Source: Thiobacillus denitrificans (GTDB taxonomy: Bacteria; Pseudomonadota; Gammaproteobacteria; Burkholderiales; Thiobacillaceae). From it: 64,000 bases of DNA. The notes beneath the pieces were generated by a model that did no database searches, was not told the DNA's origin, and worked only from the letters and a program-made list of their open reading frames with translations. Positions 55,438 to 64,000 of the stretch are shown here, piece by piece; position 1 is the stretch's first letter, and every line of letters begins with the position of its first letter. The DNA lies in the NCBI GenBank assembly GCA_020723405.1, contig DYIY01000005.1, forward strand, positions 1 to 64,000. The letters run 5' to 3'. Both the position numbers and the translations under genes were made by a program.

Positions 55438-55853
55438 ATGCAGCATCGCCCAGGCAATAAACCAGCCTCGTTACGCTGCTTGCCCTGGCCTCCTCCCTGT
55501 TGCTGTTCATCGGCCATTCCTCCTGCGGCGCCATCAAGGCCGCCAGCGGTGACTACGCGGGCCTGGAGCCGGCCATCGTCAAGGAACTGGACACCATCCG
55601 CATCGACAAGGGCGTGGCCAATATCGACGGCGTCACCCGCAACGTGCACAACCAGGTGGCGGATGCACTGGCGGATTTCGCCGACAAGGTGAAGGAAGGC
55701 CACCTGCTGGTGGTGGGCGCGGTCTATGACTTCAACAATGATATGAAGCAGGGGGCCGGCAAGCTCAAAGTCATCGACGTGAACGGCGAAAGCGATCCGG
55801 CCCGCATCAAGCTGCTGCTGGCCGGCGACGAAAGCAAACACGGCGCCTACTGA
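55438..55853 (+). pseudogene. truncated beta-carbonic anhydrase
   Basis: An ATG opens a basic signal-peptide start (MQHRPGNKPASLR), but the hydrophobic core TLLALASSLLL is in another frame. In that frame the text runs directly into GHSSCGAIKAASGDYAGLEP, the second zinc site (His-x2-Cys) of a beta-carbonic anhydrase, and continues normally to a C-terminus ending SKHGAY. The first zinc-site half (CxDSR region, roughly 80-100 residues) is missing. I read this as a formerly exported carbonic anhydrase that suffered a deletion and a frameshift. Confidence 0.75.
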
Positions 55854-55865
55854 GCGCCGTGTTTG
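55835..55865. terminator. perfect 12-bp hairpin at the carbonic anhydrase end
   Basis: CAAACACGGCGC/GCGCCGTGTTTG with a seven-base loop that includes the stop codon. It can fold on both strands and separates the convergent carbonic anhydrase relic and SQR gene; the T run is short. Confidence 0.65.
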
Positions 55866-55902
55866 ACCGTTCCCCGGGGCCACCCCCGGGGAGGGGTGGG
55901 GC

Positions 55903-57171
55903 TCAGTGCAGCTTCTTGATCCCCAGCACCCCCAGCACGTACTTCTCGTAGATGGGTTCGGTGGTGCCCTTCTTCATCTTGCGCAGGAAGTACTTCTCGA
56001 AGGCCACCTTGGCCAGGTGAACCCACTTGCCTTCCTTGAACCAGTTCACGTTGCGCGGCGGGATCTGGGGCAGGGCCACGAAGGCGGCGCCGGTGTCGCC
56101 GAAGTCGGCCAGGCAGACAGCGTTCCAGGTGGCCTTCTGGTCGGGCTCCTTGCCGTCCAGCACGGCGCGGATGTTGTGGGCGGCGGCGGTGACCATGGTC
56201 TCGATCATGTAGCCGGTCTTGGGGGTGCCGGTGGGCACCGGGGTCGCCTCCACCGGCGGGATGGCCACGCACACGCCCACCGAATAGATGTTGGGGAACT
56301 TGGGATTGCGCTGGTAGGGATCGGCCACGATGAAGCCCCGGGGGTTGGTCAGACCCTCGATGCCGAACACGGCATCGATGCCCTTGAAGGCGGGCAGCAT
56401 CATCGAATACTTGAAGGGCAGTTCGTGTTCCTTCTTCACGGTGCCGTCGTCGTGGTGCTCGGCGACGAACATCTTGCCGTCCTCCACCTTGGTGACCTTG
56501 GCATTGCAGATCCACTTGATGTGCCGGTGGCGCATGGCGGCTTCCATGAGTCCCTTGGAATCGCCCACACCCCCCAGGCCCAGGTGGCCGATGTAGGGTT
56601 CGGCGGTGACGAAGGTCATGGGCACCTTGCTGCGGATGCGCCGTTTGCGCAGGTCCGTGTCCATGATCATGGCGAACTCGTAGGCCGGGCCGTAGCAGGA
56701 AGCCCCCTGGACCGCGCCCACCACGATGGGGCCCGGTTCCTTGACGAACTTGTCCCAGGCCATGCCCGCGTCCACTGCGTGGTCCACATGGCACACCGAC
56801 TGGGTGAAGCCGTTGGGGCCCAGGCCGGTCACCTCGTCGAAGGCCAGTTTGGGGCCGGTGGCGATGATCAGGTAGTCATAGCTGATGAGACGGCCGTCCA
56901 GCAGTTCGATTTCGTTGGACTCGGGACGGACCCGCTTGGCGCCCACGGGGATGAAGTCGATGCCCTTCTTTTCCAGGTAGGGGGCCACGGGCAGGGTAAT
57001 GTCTTCCTTGCTGCGCCAGTTCACGGCGACCCAGGGGTTGGAGGGGGTGAACTGGAAGAACGCATGGTTGGAAATGACGGTGACCTTGTCCTGGGGCCGC
57101 GCCTGTTCGCGCATCTCGTAGGCCATGGTCATGCCGCCGATGCCGGCGCCGAGTACGACGATTTGAGCCAT
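55903..57171 (-). CDS. sqr: sulfide:quinone oxidoreductase
   Basis: A 422-aa FAD protein that oxidises sulfide and reduces the quinone pool at the membrane. The FAD loop is VVLGAGIGGMTMA near the N-terminus. The three redox cysteines expected from the Acidithiobacillus enzyme are present as Cys127 (SVCHVDHA), Cys159 (GASCYGPAYEF) and Cys353 (WNAVCLADFGD), and FQFTPSNPWVAVNW matches the family. It follows a 67-aa gene by 50 bases and is read from a sigma-54 promoter. Confidence 0.92.
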   Translation of the reverse strand: MAQIVVLGAGIGGMTMAYEMREQARPQDKVTVISNHAFFQFTPSNPWVAVNWRSKEDITLPVAPYLEKKGIDFIPVGAKRVRPESNEIELLDGRLISYDYLIIATGPKLAFDEVTGLGPNGFTQSVCHVDHAVDAGMAWDKFVKEPGPIVVGAVQGASCYGPAYEFAMIMDTDLRKRRIRSKVPMTFVTAEPYIGHLGLGGVGDSKGLMEAAMRHRHIKWICNAKVTKVEDGKMFVAEHHDDGTVKKEHELPFKYSMMLPAFKGIDAVFGIEGLTNPRGFIVADPYQRNPKFPNIYSVGVCVAIPPVEATPVPTGTPKTGYMIETMVTAAAHNIRAVLDGKEPDQKATWNAVCLADFGDTGAAFVALPQIPPRNVNWFKEGKWVHLAKVAFEKYFLRKMKKGTTEPIYEKYVLGVLGIKKLH

Positions 57172-57221
57172 CTTGTGTGTTCCTTATCGGTGTGTGTTCT
57201 GGGTGTTGGGTGCGGGCGGAA

Positions 57222-57425
57222 TTACCAGACGAAGATGCGGGCCATGGCGTCCAGTCCTTCCTGGACGATCTTCTGCAGGTCTTCGGGGCAGTCTTCCCGT
57301 TCCATGGCGAAGGTGGTGTAGGCGGACAGGCTCTTGAGGGCGCAGGCCACCCGGGCCACCTCGTCGGCCAGTTCCGGGCTGATGTTCACGCCGGGCTGCA
57401 ACTGCCAGTTCTTCTTCTCGGGCAT
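57222..57425 (-). CDS. 67-aa hypothetical protein upstream of SQR
   Basis: A small helical acidic protein (MPEKKNWQLQPGVNISPELA...) with AAGGAG before the ATG. No family recognised. Two Cys (VACAL and EDCPEDL) are visible. As first gene of the sigma-54 transcript with SQR it may be an accessory or regulatory partner in sulfide oxidation. Confidence 0.75.
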   Translation of the reverse strand: MPEKKNWQLQPGVNISPELADEVARVACALKSLSAYTTFAMEREDCPEDLQKIVQEGLDAMARIFVW

Positions 57426-57461
57426 GGGGTACTCCTTCCGGGTTGTGGGGATGGAGCTATC

Positions 57462-57476
57462 GCAACCTCCGTGCCA
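57462..57476 (-). promoter_or_regulatory. sigma-54 promoter of the SQR operon (perfect consensus)
   Basis: On the minus strand TGGCACG-N4-TTGC without any mismatch, about 25 bases upstream of the predicted transcript start's first gene. A sigma-54 activator gene begins 137 bases away in the opposite direction. Confidence 0.92.
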
Positions 57477-57538
57477 GCACCAGGGTTCCGCTGCCAGCGC
57501 GGCCTTCCCGGCAATTGGTGAGACATCGGGATAAAGAC

Positions 57539-57577
57539 ATGACATTGATGTCATGACACAGAAGTCATGACATTGAT
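57539..57577. promoter_or_regulatory. repeated dyads, probable enhancer site for the SQR activator
   Basis: GACATTGAT occurs at 57541-57549 and 57569-57577 and GTCATGACA at 57550-57558 and 57564-57572, forming dyads such as ATGACATTGATGTCAT (57539-57554). They lie 65-115 bases upstream of the sigma-54 promoter and just before the activator gene. Confidence 0.7.
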
Positions 57578-57612
57578 AGCATCCGTCCTGACACCACTGT
57601 CTCCCCCAACCC

Positions 57613-58941
57613 ATGCCCCAGGTCAAACTCCAAGACATGCTCGAAGCCCACGACCAGCCCTTCGTAGTCATCGACGAGCAGTACCGCATCGTGGCCGCCA
57701 ACCAACGCTATTGCCAGATTTACGACCTGCCCCTGGAACGCATCCTCAAGCGCCACTGCCACGAGATCTCCCATCATTCCGCCAAGCCCTGCCATGAGAA
57801 CGGTGAGGAATGCCCCCATCTGGCCCTGTTCCGCGACGGTCAGGGCAGCGTGGTGCTGCACACCCATTTCCACGGCGACGGCACACCCCACCGGACCCGC
57901 ATCCGGGGCCATGCCATCCGGGGCCAGGGCGGCCGCCTGTACCTGGGGGAGATCCTCTATCCTCTCGACGTGGGCGCCGAACTGGGTTGCGAGGAGATGC
58001 GCATGGTGGGCCATTCCCCCGCCTTCCTGGCCTGCGTGGACAAACTGGCCAGGGTGGCGGAATGCGAGGCGCCGGTGCTGCTGCTGGGTGAAAGCGGCGT
58101 GGGCAAGGAACTGGCCGCCCGCTTCGTGCATGACCGTTCTGCCCGGGCCAGCAAGCCTTTCGTGGCCATCAACTGCGCTGCGGTGCCGGAAAACCTGTTC
58201 GAGACCGAGTTGTTCGGCCACGAGAAGGGGGCCTTCACCGGTTGCGCCGGCCAGAAGAAAGGCCTGTTCCAGATGGCCGACGGGGGTACCCTGTTTCTTG
58301 ACGAGGTGGCGGAGATTCCGCCCCTGCTCCAGGCCAAGTTATTGCGGGTGCTGGAATCCGGCGAGCTCCGCCGGGTGGGGGGCACCCAGCCGGTCCAAGT
58401 GGATGTGCGGGTGGTCTCGGCCACCAACCGGGATCTGGCCCGGCGGGTCGAAGACAAGCGCTTCAGACAAGATCTCTACTACCGTCTGGCAGGCATCGAA
58501 GTGGCTCTGCCGCCGTTGCGAGAGCGGCGTGAGGACATCCCTGCCCTGGCCAAGGTGCTGCTGGAGCGCATGCCCCGACCCGGTCAGCTACCGTGCCACC
58601 TGGACCGGAGTGCGGCCCAGGCCCTGAAGCGCTATGGGTTTCCCGGCAACGTGCGGGAACTGCGCAACCTTCTGCAACGGGCTACCGTGCAATGCCAGGG
58701 CGGCGTCATTCGCGCCGCCGATCTGGGTCTGGATGAGGAAAGCAACACCCGGCCATCAGCAGCCGCTGCCCGCAGTCCACAACTGGAGATCGACTCCCCC
58801 AAGTGCCTTACCGACGTGGAACGGGAACACATCCGTGGCCTACTGTCCCTGCACGGTGGCCACCGACGCACCGTGGCGGAGTTGCTGGGGGTCACTGAAC
58901 GGACCCTGTACCGGAAGATCAAGCTATATCAACTGGGCTAA
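57613..58941 (+). CDS. PAS-containing sigma-54 transcriptional activator, probable SQR regulator
   Basis: A 442-aa activator: N-terminal PAS domain with four Cys (34, 49, 60, 67; [13 protein letters not shown] then ECPHL), AAA+ domain with GESGVGKE (159-166) and a sigma-54 loop written GAFTGC (206-211) instead of GAFTGA, and Fis-type HTH ([20 protein letters not shown]). No receiver domain, so it senses directly. Its cysteines and position opposite a perfect sigma-54 promoter for SQR suggest sulfide or polysulfide sensing, an inference. Confidence 0.9.
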   Translation: MPQVKLQDMLEAHDQPFVVIDEQYRIVAANQRYCQIYDLPLERILKRHCHEISHHSAKPCHENGEECPHLALFRDGQGSVVLHTHFHGDGTPHRTRIRGHAIRGQGGRLYLGEILYPLDVGAELGCEEMRMVGHSPAFLACVDKLARVAECEAPVLLLGESGVGKELAARFVHDRSARASKPFVAINCAAVPENLFETELFGHEKGAFTGCAGQKKGLFQMADGGTLFLDEVAEIPPLLQAKLLRVLESGELRRVGGTQPVQVDVRVVSATNRDLARRVEDKRFRQDLYYRLAGIEVALPPLRERREDIPALAKVLLERMPRPGQLPCHLDRSAAQALKRYGFPGNVRELRNLLQRATVQCQGGVIRAADLGLDEESNTRPSAAAARSPQLEIDSPKCLTDVEREHIRGLLSLHGGHRRTVAELLGVTERTLYRKIKLYQLG

Positions 58942-59058
58942 TTGAGCACAAAACCACTTCCTCAGCCTGCAGCCTTCACCGTTTTTTAACCTTCCCTTTA
59001 CCTGCAGCAAACGGCACATCGAACAGCATGGTTCCCCGACCCTGCCCAGCCCGACACC

Positions 59059-59585
59059 ATGTCCCTTCCCACCGCTGATCGGCTGCCCGAATGGGCCCGA
59101 CCCTTCGTGCCCTTCCTATCCTGGTTTCCCCTGGTCAACCGAGAGACCACTAAACCCGACTTCACGGCCGGCCTCATCGGCGCCCTGGTGGCCCAATCCC
59201 AGGGAGTGGCCTTCGCCACCATCGCCGACATGCCGCCGGAATTGGGCCTATACGCGGACATGACCTCGGCTGTTGTCGCCGCCCTGTTCGGGGATCCTCC
59301 TGGCACCTAGTCTCCGGTCCCACCACGGCGGCCTCCATCTTGTTGTTCTCGGTGCTCTCACCCCACGCGGAACAGGGTAGCGCCCAGTACGTCAACATGG
59401 CCCTGACCCTAACCTTACTGGTGGGCCACATCCAGATCGTCATGGGCCTGGCCCGCCTGGGCACTCTGGTCAACTTCATTTCCCATTCGGTAGTGACCGG
59501 CTCACCGCCGGTGCTGCGATTCTCATTGCCACCAACCAGGTGAAGCATTTCACTGGCCTGACCATCCCCGGAGCGCGGATTTCGC
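59059..59585 (+). pseudogene. decayed N-terminal part of a SulP gene
   Basis: The first 83 codons follow the SulP at 53.55 kb closely (MSLPTADRLPEWARPFVPFL..., GVAFATIADMPPELGLYADM) until an insertion after LFGD creates a stop at about 59308; homology resumes in another frame (ASILLFSVLSPHAEQGSAQY...NFISHSVVTG), loses one more base near 59503 and ends around residue 170 of the intact gene. The membrane core and STAS domain are gone. A duplicated, dead copy. Confidence 0.88.
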
Positions 59586-59945
59586 CCCATTGATGCTCGT
59601 AGAGGACCAGTAGTCCTTCCCGGCCGAGTAGGTATTGGGTTCCCAGGGCCGCCAGGGGTGTAGGCCTCGGCATAAGGCGCACCGACCTTCCAGAATCGGG
59701 CCCAGACCTCCAGCCCAGTTTCCCTACCCAGGCGCCTTCATGGCTGGCGTCACTACAGACGACCATCACGTTGTAGGACCAATGGCTGGATATGAGTGAC
59801 TCGATGGCCGTCTGTTCCTCTGCGGAGGTGATGGTGGCGAGCCGGCTCGGATTGCACACTTAGCTCATGGACGCAGCCGCGACATTCGCTACCCCCACTG
59901 CAAGTAGGTTTCCACGTATTCGTAGATACTGCTACCCAAGGCAAC
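59580..59945 (-). pseudogene. decayed C-type lectin-like domain gene fragment
   Basis: Read on the minus strand in three frames, the segments IYEYVETYLQWG, VANVAAASMS, RLATITSAEEQTAIESLIS, SDASHEGAW and PWRPWEPNTYSAGKDYW follow the order of a C-type lectin-like fold, including the LATITSAEE start and the EPN calcium-site motif. At least two frameshifts and an in-frame stop break it. It abuts the dead SulP. Identification is from motif order only. Confidence 0.6.
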
Positions 59946-60098
59946 GGAATTCCCGGTCTGGACATGCCAGGGCAACGCCAGCCGGCAGGCTGGGACACCG
60001 CCCCTCTGAACCGGAGCATCTTCCCACCCATGACCCACTCCTTGGATATGTGTGGCGTATCCACCCACAGACGTCCTACGAGGGCGGCCGCCCCCGCC
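59946..60098. other. gap without features
   Basis: Nothing recognisable between the lectin-like relic and the end of the GGDEF/EAL gene. Confidence 0.4.
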
Positions 60099-62522
60099 TC
60101 AACCCGGATTGCCGCCCGCTTCCAGCCAAGCCCGGAATTCCCCGGCGGGCAGGGGCGGGCTGTAGAAATAGCCCTGGGCCACCGGGCAACCCAGTTCCAT
60201 GAGGATGTCCCGCTGGGCGGCGCTTTCCACCCCCTCCGCCACCACCCCCAGCCCCAGGCTGTGGCCCAGGGCGATGATGGAGCCGGCCAGGGTCCGATCC
60301 TCGGCCTGGCTGACCAGATCCCGGACGAAGCTCTGATCGATCTTCAGTACGCTGATGGGGAGCCGGCGCAGATATCCCAGACTGGAATAGCCGGTGCCGA
60401 AATCGTCAATGGCCAGCCCCAGTCCCAGGTCCTCGATGGCCATCAGGTTGGTCAGCACCTGGCTGGCTGCCTCCAGCAGGGTGGACTCGGTCAGTTCCAG
60501 TTCCAGGTCGGTGGGTCCCAGACCATGGCTGGACATCAGTTCCCGCAGCATCACGGGTAGGCCCGGGTCGCGGAAATTGCGCGGCGACAGGTTCACCGCC
60601 ACCTTCACCGTGGCCAGCCCCTGGCGGCGCCACTCGGCCAGTTGCGCTGCCACGTCGGCGAGCACCCGACGGCACAGGGCATGGATGAGGTCGGTGGTCT
60701 CCGCCACCGGGATGAACCGCCCAGGAGTGATGAGGCCATGCTGGGGATGCCGCCAGCGCACCAGGGCCTCAGCGCCCACCAGACGGTTGTCGGCCAGGGC
60801 GATCTTGGGTTGGTAGTAGACGACCAGTTGGCCGGCGTCGATGGCGTGCTTCAGTTCGGTTTCCAGGACCAGTTTCTCGAAGGTGGCCACGTTCATTTCC
60901 CGGTTGTAGAACACCAGGGTGTTGCGGCCCTCCTGCTTGGCCCGGTAGAGGGCGGCGTCGGCGTTCTTGAGCAGTTCGCCCATGTCGCCGCCATCCTGGG
61001 GAAAGAGGGCGATTCCCACGGAAGTGGACAGGCTGAGACTGTGGCTTTCCACCTGGTAGGGCTGGCGGAGGGCAGCCAGGATCTTTTCCGCCACTTCGCC
61101 CGCCCCATGCTGGTCGGTGCCGGTGAGCAGCAGCACGAACTCGTCGCCCCCCAGCCGGCTCACCGTGTCGGCTTCCCGCACCAGGGATTCCAGGCGATGC
61201 CCGGCCTCGATCAACATGGCGTCACCGGCGGCATGGCCCAGGGAGTCGTTCACTTCCTTGAAGCGATCCAGATCCAGGAACAGGACCGCCGCCGATTCCC
61301 GGCGCCGCTGGGCCAGGGCCAGAGCCAGACGGGCCCGCTCCATGAGCAGGGCCCGGTTGGGCAGGCTGGTCAAGGCGTCATGGTAGGCCAGGTGCTCGAT
61401 GCGTTCCTCGGCCTGCCTGCGGGTTTCCAGTTCCGCTTCCAGCTCCGCCTTTTGGCGGTCCAGGGTGGCCACCATCTCGTTGAAGGAACGGGTGAGGTGG
61501 CCGGTCTCGTCCTTGCTCACCACAGGCAACAAGCGTTCCTCTCCCCGCTTGCCCGCCAGGTCGTCCATATGCCGGGTAAGGGTCAGCATGGGGCTCAGCA
61601 GACGGCCCATGAGGGCATGCACCAGCAGCACACTGGCCAACATGCCCAGCAGGACCAGGAGCAGCATGCGCGACTGGAAGGCCCGCACGGGGGCCAGGGC
61701 CTCTTCCACGGGATAGTTGACCGCCAGCACCCAGTCCTTGCCCGTCAGCCGGGTGAAGCTGGCATACATGTGCAGGCCGTAGGTGTTGACGGTTTCCATG
61801 GTGCCCTGGAAACCGGCGATGGCCGCGTCGTAAGCCTGGTTTCCCCCCTGCGGGAAGGGTTTGAAGATGCGGCTGCGGTCCGGGTGCATGACCATGATCC
61901 GCTGGCCTGTGGTCAGGTAGAAGTAGCCGCCCTTGCCGATCCTGCGTTCGGAGAGTTTGCCCAGGAAGTTGTCGCCCATCAGGTCCAGGCTGGCCGCCAG
62001 GATGGCCAGCAACCGGCCCTCATCGTCCAGGATGGGGGCGGTCATCATGATCACCGGGTGCTTGTGGGGCTGGGAGGAGGTGTAGGGATCGGAGATGTAG
62101 GGCCGGTTGCCGGCCAGGGTGTTGCGGATGTACTCCCGGAAGGAGAAATCCTTGCCCCGCCGCTCCGGGGCAAAGGGGGATTCCACGAAGATCCGGCCCT
62201 CGCGGCTGAAGATGAACACCTTGTTGTCGAACACCTCATGCAGATCCGCCCGCCCGTCCAGCAGGGCCTGGGCCCGGTCCGGGTCCGCCAGGGCTTGCCG
62301 GGGCAGGGATCGGGCGGCAGCCGTCAGCAGCAGATGAGCCGTCTCCAGCCGGGTATCCAGAGACTCCGCCGCCGTCCTGAGCATGGCGTACTGGGTGCGG
62401 AAAATCTCTGCCACGAGGGCATCGCGGAAGCGTTCCACCACGAAAAAGGCGGTGGCCGCCAGCAGGACTGCCAGTAACGCGCTGACCGTGAGGCTGAGTT
62501 TGGTCTTGATGTTCAAGGCCAT
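60099..62522 (-). CDS. Cache / HAMP / GGDEF / EAL c-di-GMP protein
   Basis: An 807-aa membrane protein: helix at 9-29, periplasmic double-Cache sensor (about 35-275, with FSFREYIRNTLAGNRPYISD), helix near 285-307, HAMP, GGDEF with intact GGDEF and I-site READ five residues ahead, and EAL with GAEALVRWRHP. Both catalytic motifs look functional. The Cache form usually binds small organic molecules. Confidence 0.94.
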   Translation of the reverse strand: MALNIKTKLSLTVSALLAVLLAATAFFVVERFRDALVAEIFRTQYAMLRTAAESLDTRLETAHLLLTAAARSLPRQALADPDRAQALLDGRADLHEVFDNKVFIFSREGRIFVESPFAPERRGKDFSFREYIRNTLAGNRPYISDPYTSSQPHKHPVIMMTAPILDDEGRLLAILAASLDLMGDNFLGKLSERRIGKGGYFYLTTGQRIMVMHPDRSRIFKPFPQGGNQAYDAAIAGFQGTMETVNTYGLHMYASFTRLTGKDWVLAVNYPVEEALAPVRAFQSRMLLLVLLGMLASVLLVHALMGRLLSPMLTLTRHMDDLAGKRGEERLLPVVSKDETGHLTRSFNEMVATLDRQKAELEAELETRRQAEERIEHLAYHDALTSLPNRALLMERARLALALAQRRRESAAVLFLDLDRFKEVNDSLGHAAGDAMLIEAGHRLESLVREADTVSRLGGDEFVLLLTGTDQHGAGEVAEKILAALRQPYQVESHSLSLSTSVGIALFPQDGGDMGELLKNADAALYRAKQEGRNTLVFYNREMNVATFEKLVLETELKHAIDAGQLVVYYQPKIALADNRLVGAEALVRWRHPQHGLITPGRFIPVAETTDLIHALCRRVLADVAAQLAEWRRQGLATVKVAVNLSPRNFRDPGLPVMLRELMSSHGLGPTDLELELTESTLLEAASQVLTNLMAIEDLGLGLAIDDFGTGYSSLGYLRRLPISVLKIDQSFVRDLVSQAEDRTLAGSIIALGHSLGLGVVAEGVESAAQRDILMELGCPVAQGYFYSPPLPAGEFRAWLEAGGNPG

Positions 62523-62690
62523 GTGCCGGGACGCTCTTGGGTAAAGACAGCGGGTCCAGATGTTACCCCCATAGTGATTCCGGGCATGGTCTGGCCTCTA
62601 CGGCACAAACGTACCAGGGGCATGTCCGATTCCGTTCTCCGCTATCGCCGTAACCCGCGCCACAATGGCGTTTTTGCCCCTCTGCCGCCC

Positions 62691-63083
62691 ATGGACCGCA
62701 CACTCCGCTACTTCCGCACGCTCAGCTCGGGGAAGATCACGCTCTGGTGCTACCTCATCTGGTGGGGGGTCACCGTGTACTTCCGCTTCGATCCCACTCC
62801 GGCCATCTGGCTCAATGCCCTGGGCATCAGCGCGGTGATCGGCGTGGCCCTCAAGCTGTCGGTGGGCGGTGCGGGCGGGGCCAAGGCCGATCCCTGGGTG
62901 ACCTTCCGGCTGTTCTGGATGCCCTTCGCGGTGTCCAGCTTTTCCTCCCTGATCAAGGGCCACGGCTACGTGCTGATCTTTCCTGCCGATCTCCGGGAAC
63001 TGGCGGTGTCCTGCGCCGCCTGCGCTCTGTTCCTGGCTGTCGTGGTCCTGCTCAAGCGGCTGTCCCCGCCGGGCGCCGCCTGA
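62691..63083 (+). CDS. small membrane protein of unknown function
   Basis: A 130-aa protein with about four hydrophobic segments (LWCYLIWWGVTVYF, IWLNALGISAVIGVALKL, WMPFAVSSFSSLI, CALFLAVVVLL). No family recognised. The ATG giving MDRTLRYFRT is chosen; one at 62622 with AGGGG before it would add 23 residues. It is divergent from the GGDEF/EAL gene and converges on the mutarotase gene. Confidence 0.65.
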   Translation: MDRTLRYFRTLSSGKITLWCYLIWWGVTVYFRFDPTPAIWLNALGISAVIGVALKLSVGGAGGAKADPWVTFRLFWMPFAVSSFSSLIKGHGYVLIFPADLRELAVSCAACALFLAVVVLLKRLSPPGAA

Positions 63084-63093
63084 ACGTCCCGCC

Positions 63094-63999
63094 TCAGAGG
63101 GGCTTGGCGGAATACTCCACGGCCAGCCTGTGCACCTGGCCCGGGGCCACGCTGACCACGTTCTCCAAAGCGTTGGCCGATTCCACGCAGACCATGCGCC
63201 GCCAGCCTTCCGGGCCGAAGTCGCCCATCTTGTCGGCCTTCTCCGTCCACGGCGTCCACACCACGGTGGAGCGGGAGCTGGACTTGGCCACCACGATGCG
63301 CCGCCGCAGGCGCCGGTCCACGATCTCGCAGGTGGCCTCGGTGTCCAGGTAGACCCGGTCCACCTCGCCGGCGCAACGGATGGCGCCGGCCTGGACGTGG
63401 CGGTTGCCGCCGTCCACCTTGTCCACGAAGGCGCTGCCTTCCAGGCCGGTGATCTCGATGTCGGCGATGTCGCCGATCTGGAAGTAGGTGTGCAGGGCCT
63501 CGCCCACGGTCACCGGGGTGCTGCCCAGGTTGTGGGTGGCCAGATCCAGCGTCAGGCTGGCGCCTACGGTGACGGTGAGTTCCAGGCGGGTGGCGTGGGG
63601 CCACTGGGCCTTGCTCTGCTCGGTCTCGCCGATGGCCAGGGTGATCCGGGTCTCGCCGCCGGGCAGGGCCTGGCTGGCGACCACGTCCCATAGGGTGGTG
63701 CGGGCGAAGCCGTGGGCCGGGTAGCCGCTTTCCGTGGCGTGGGGGCCGAACCAGGGCCAACACACCGGCACGCCGCCGCGGATGGACTTGCCCGGGGCGA
63801 ATTTGGCGTAGTCGGACAGCCAGACCACCGGCTCGGCCTGGTCCTTGGGCCGGAAGGTGGTGACGTGGGCGCCCTGGAGGCACAGGTAGGCGGTGCCCAG
63901 GGCGTTGTCGATTTCAGCGAACACCAGGCCGCCGGGGCCTTCGATGAACTTGAGCTGGTCGGCGAGGGCAAAGCGGGTGTTGAGGTCGGCGAGGGTCAT
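63094..63999 (-). CDS. D-hexose-6-phosphate mutarotase (YeaD-like aldose 1-epimerase family)
   Basis: A 301-aa galactose-mutarotase-fold protein, interconverting anomers of hexose 6-phosphates. GVPVCWPWFGPH and AHGFARTTLWDV are typical, the catalytic His is in LHTYFQIG and the Glu in VCVESAN. It begins one base inside the window edge with a complete ATG, so the gene is whole but its promoter is outside. Confidence 0.9.
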   Translation of the reverse strand: MTLADLNTRFALADQLKFIEGPGGLVFAEIDNALGTAYLCLQGAHVTTFRPKDQAEPVVWLSDYAKFAPGKSIRGGVPVCWPWFGPHATESGYPAHGFARTTLWDVVASQALPGGETRITLAIGETEQSKAQWPHATRLELTVTVGASLTLDLATHNLGSTPVTVGEALHTYFQIGDIADIEITGLEGSAFVDKVDGGNRHVQAGAIRCAGEVDRVYLDTEATCEIVDRRLRRRIVVAKSSSRSTVVWTPWTEKADKMGDFGPEGWRRMVCVESANALENVVSVAPGQVHRLAVEYSAKPL

Positions 64000-64000
64000 G

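Noticed and set aside
59000-59030. Sigma-54 promoter before the dead SulP copy
   Set aside because: A GGCAC is present but the downstream GC is one base out of register with the -24/-12 spacing.

Overview
The window is a high-GC chromosomal segment, most likely from a betaproteobacterium (Rhodocyclales/Nitrosomonadales type). Pointers are the thiL-pgpA-pncC-recA-recX and ribD/ribE/ribBA/ribH/nusB gene order, a class I PHA synthase, sulfide:quinone oxidoreductase (SQR), several SulP anion transporters, many sigma-54 regulators and c-di-GMP enzymes, and short palindromic intergenic repeats of the kind common in Burkholderiales relatives. SQR plus SulP transporters and carbonic anhydrases fit a sulfide-oxidising, possibly carbon-fixing organism; no carbon-fixation gene is in the window, so that part is inference.

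Layout. 0-14 kb: initiator tRNA with a strong promoter, an Fe-type alcohol dehydrogenase, then a long minus-strand housekeeping run (recX, recA, pncC, pgpA, thiL, nusB, ribH, ribBA, ribE, a methyltransferase, a chemoreceptor, a rhodanese, a SlyD-like FKBP, ribD, nrdR, glyA). 14-21 kb: HNH protein, toxin-antitoxin pair, small membrane protein, METTL25-like methyltransferase, EgtB/SenA-like iron enzyme, phaC, a frameshifted L,D-transpeptidase.

21-34.7 kb: a minus-strand run headed by a sigma-54 promoter: 82-aa protein, Usp-like protein, SulP transporter, then six genes of a complex I/Hyf-like membrane complex (B, C, E, F, G, I). The large subunit has lost the NiFe cysteines, so this is an energy-converting-hydrogenase-related (Ehr) complex, not a hydrogenase. 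A divergent histidine kinase and NtrC-type regulator sit beside the promoter. Four of the junctions inside the Ehr genes carry four different palindromic repeats.

34.7-45.3 kb: a MHYT-PAS-GGDEF-EAL protein, a membrane-anchored coiled-coil receiver protein, MFS exporter, c-type lipoprotein, then a gamma-carbonic anhydrase divergent from a second SulP, and a GNAT acetyltransferase. 45.3-49.6 kb: a small island of foreign appearance with two translationally coupled genes, a 745-aa P-loop GTPase-like protein and a 490-aa SEC-C protein, which I consider the best candidate for an undescribed (possibly defence) system.

49.6-60 kb: a second kinase/NtrC-type pair, divergent from a sigma-54 operon (Usp-like protein, 44-aa membrane peptide, third SulP, beta-carbonic anhydrase remnant) with three 18-bp palindromes between them; SQR with its own perfect sigma-54 promoter and divergent sigma-54 activator; then a decayed fourth SulP and a decayed C-type lectin-like gene. 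60-64 kb: a Cache-HAMP-GGDEF-EAL protein, a small membrane protein, and a hexose-6-phosphate mutarotase-like protein.

The recurring theme is sigma-54-controlled anion (probably bicarbonate or sulfate) transport: three intact SulP genes plus one wreck, two of the operons beside dedicated two-component systems, and two next to carbonic anhydrase genes or relics.
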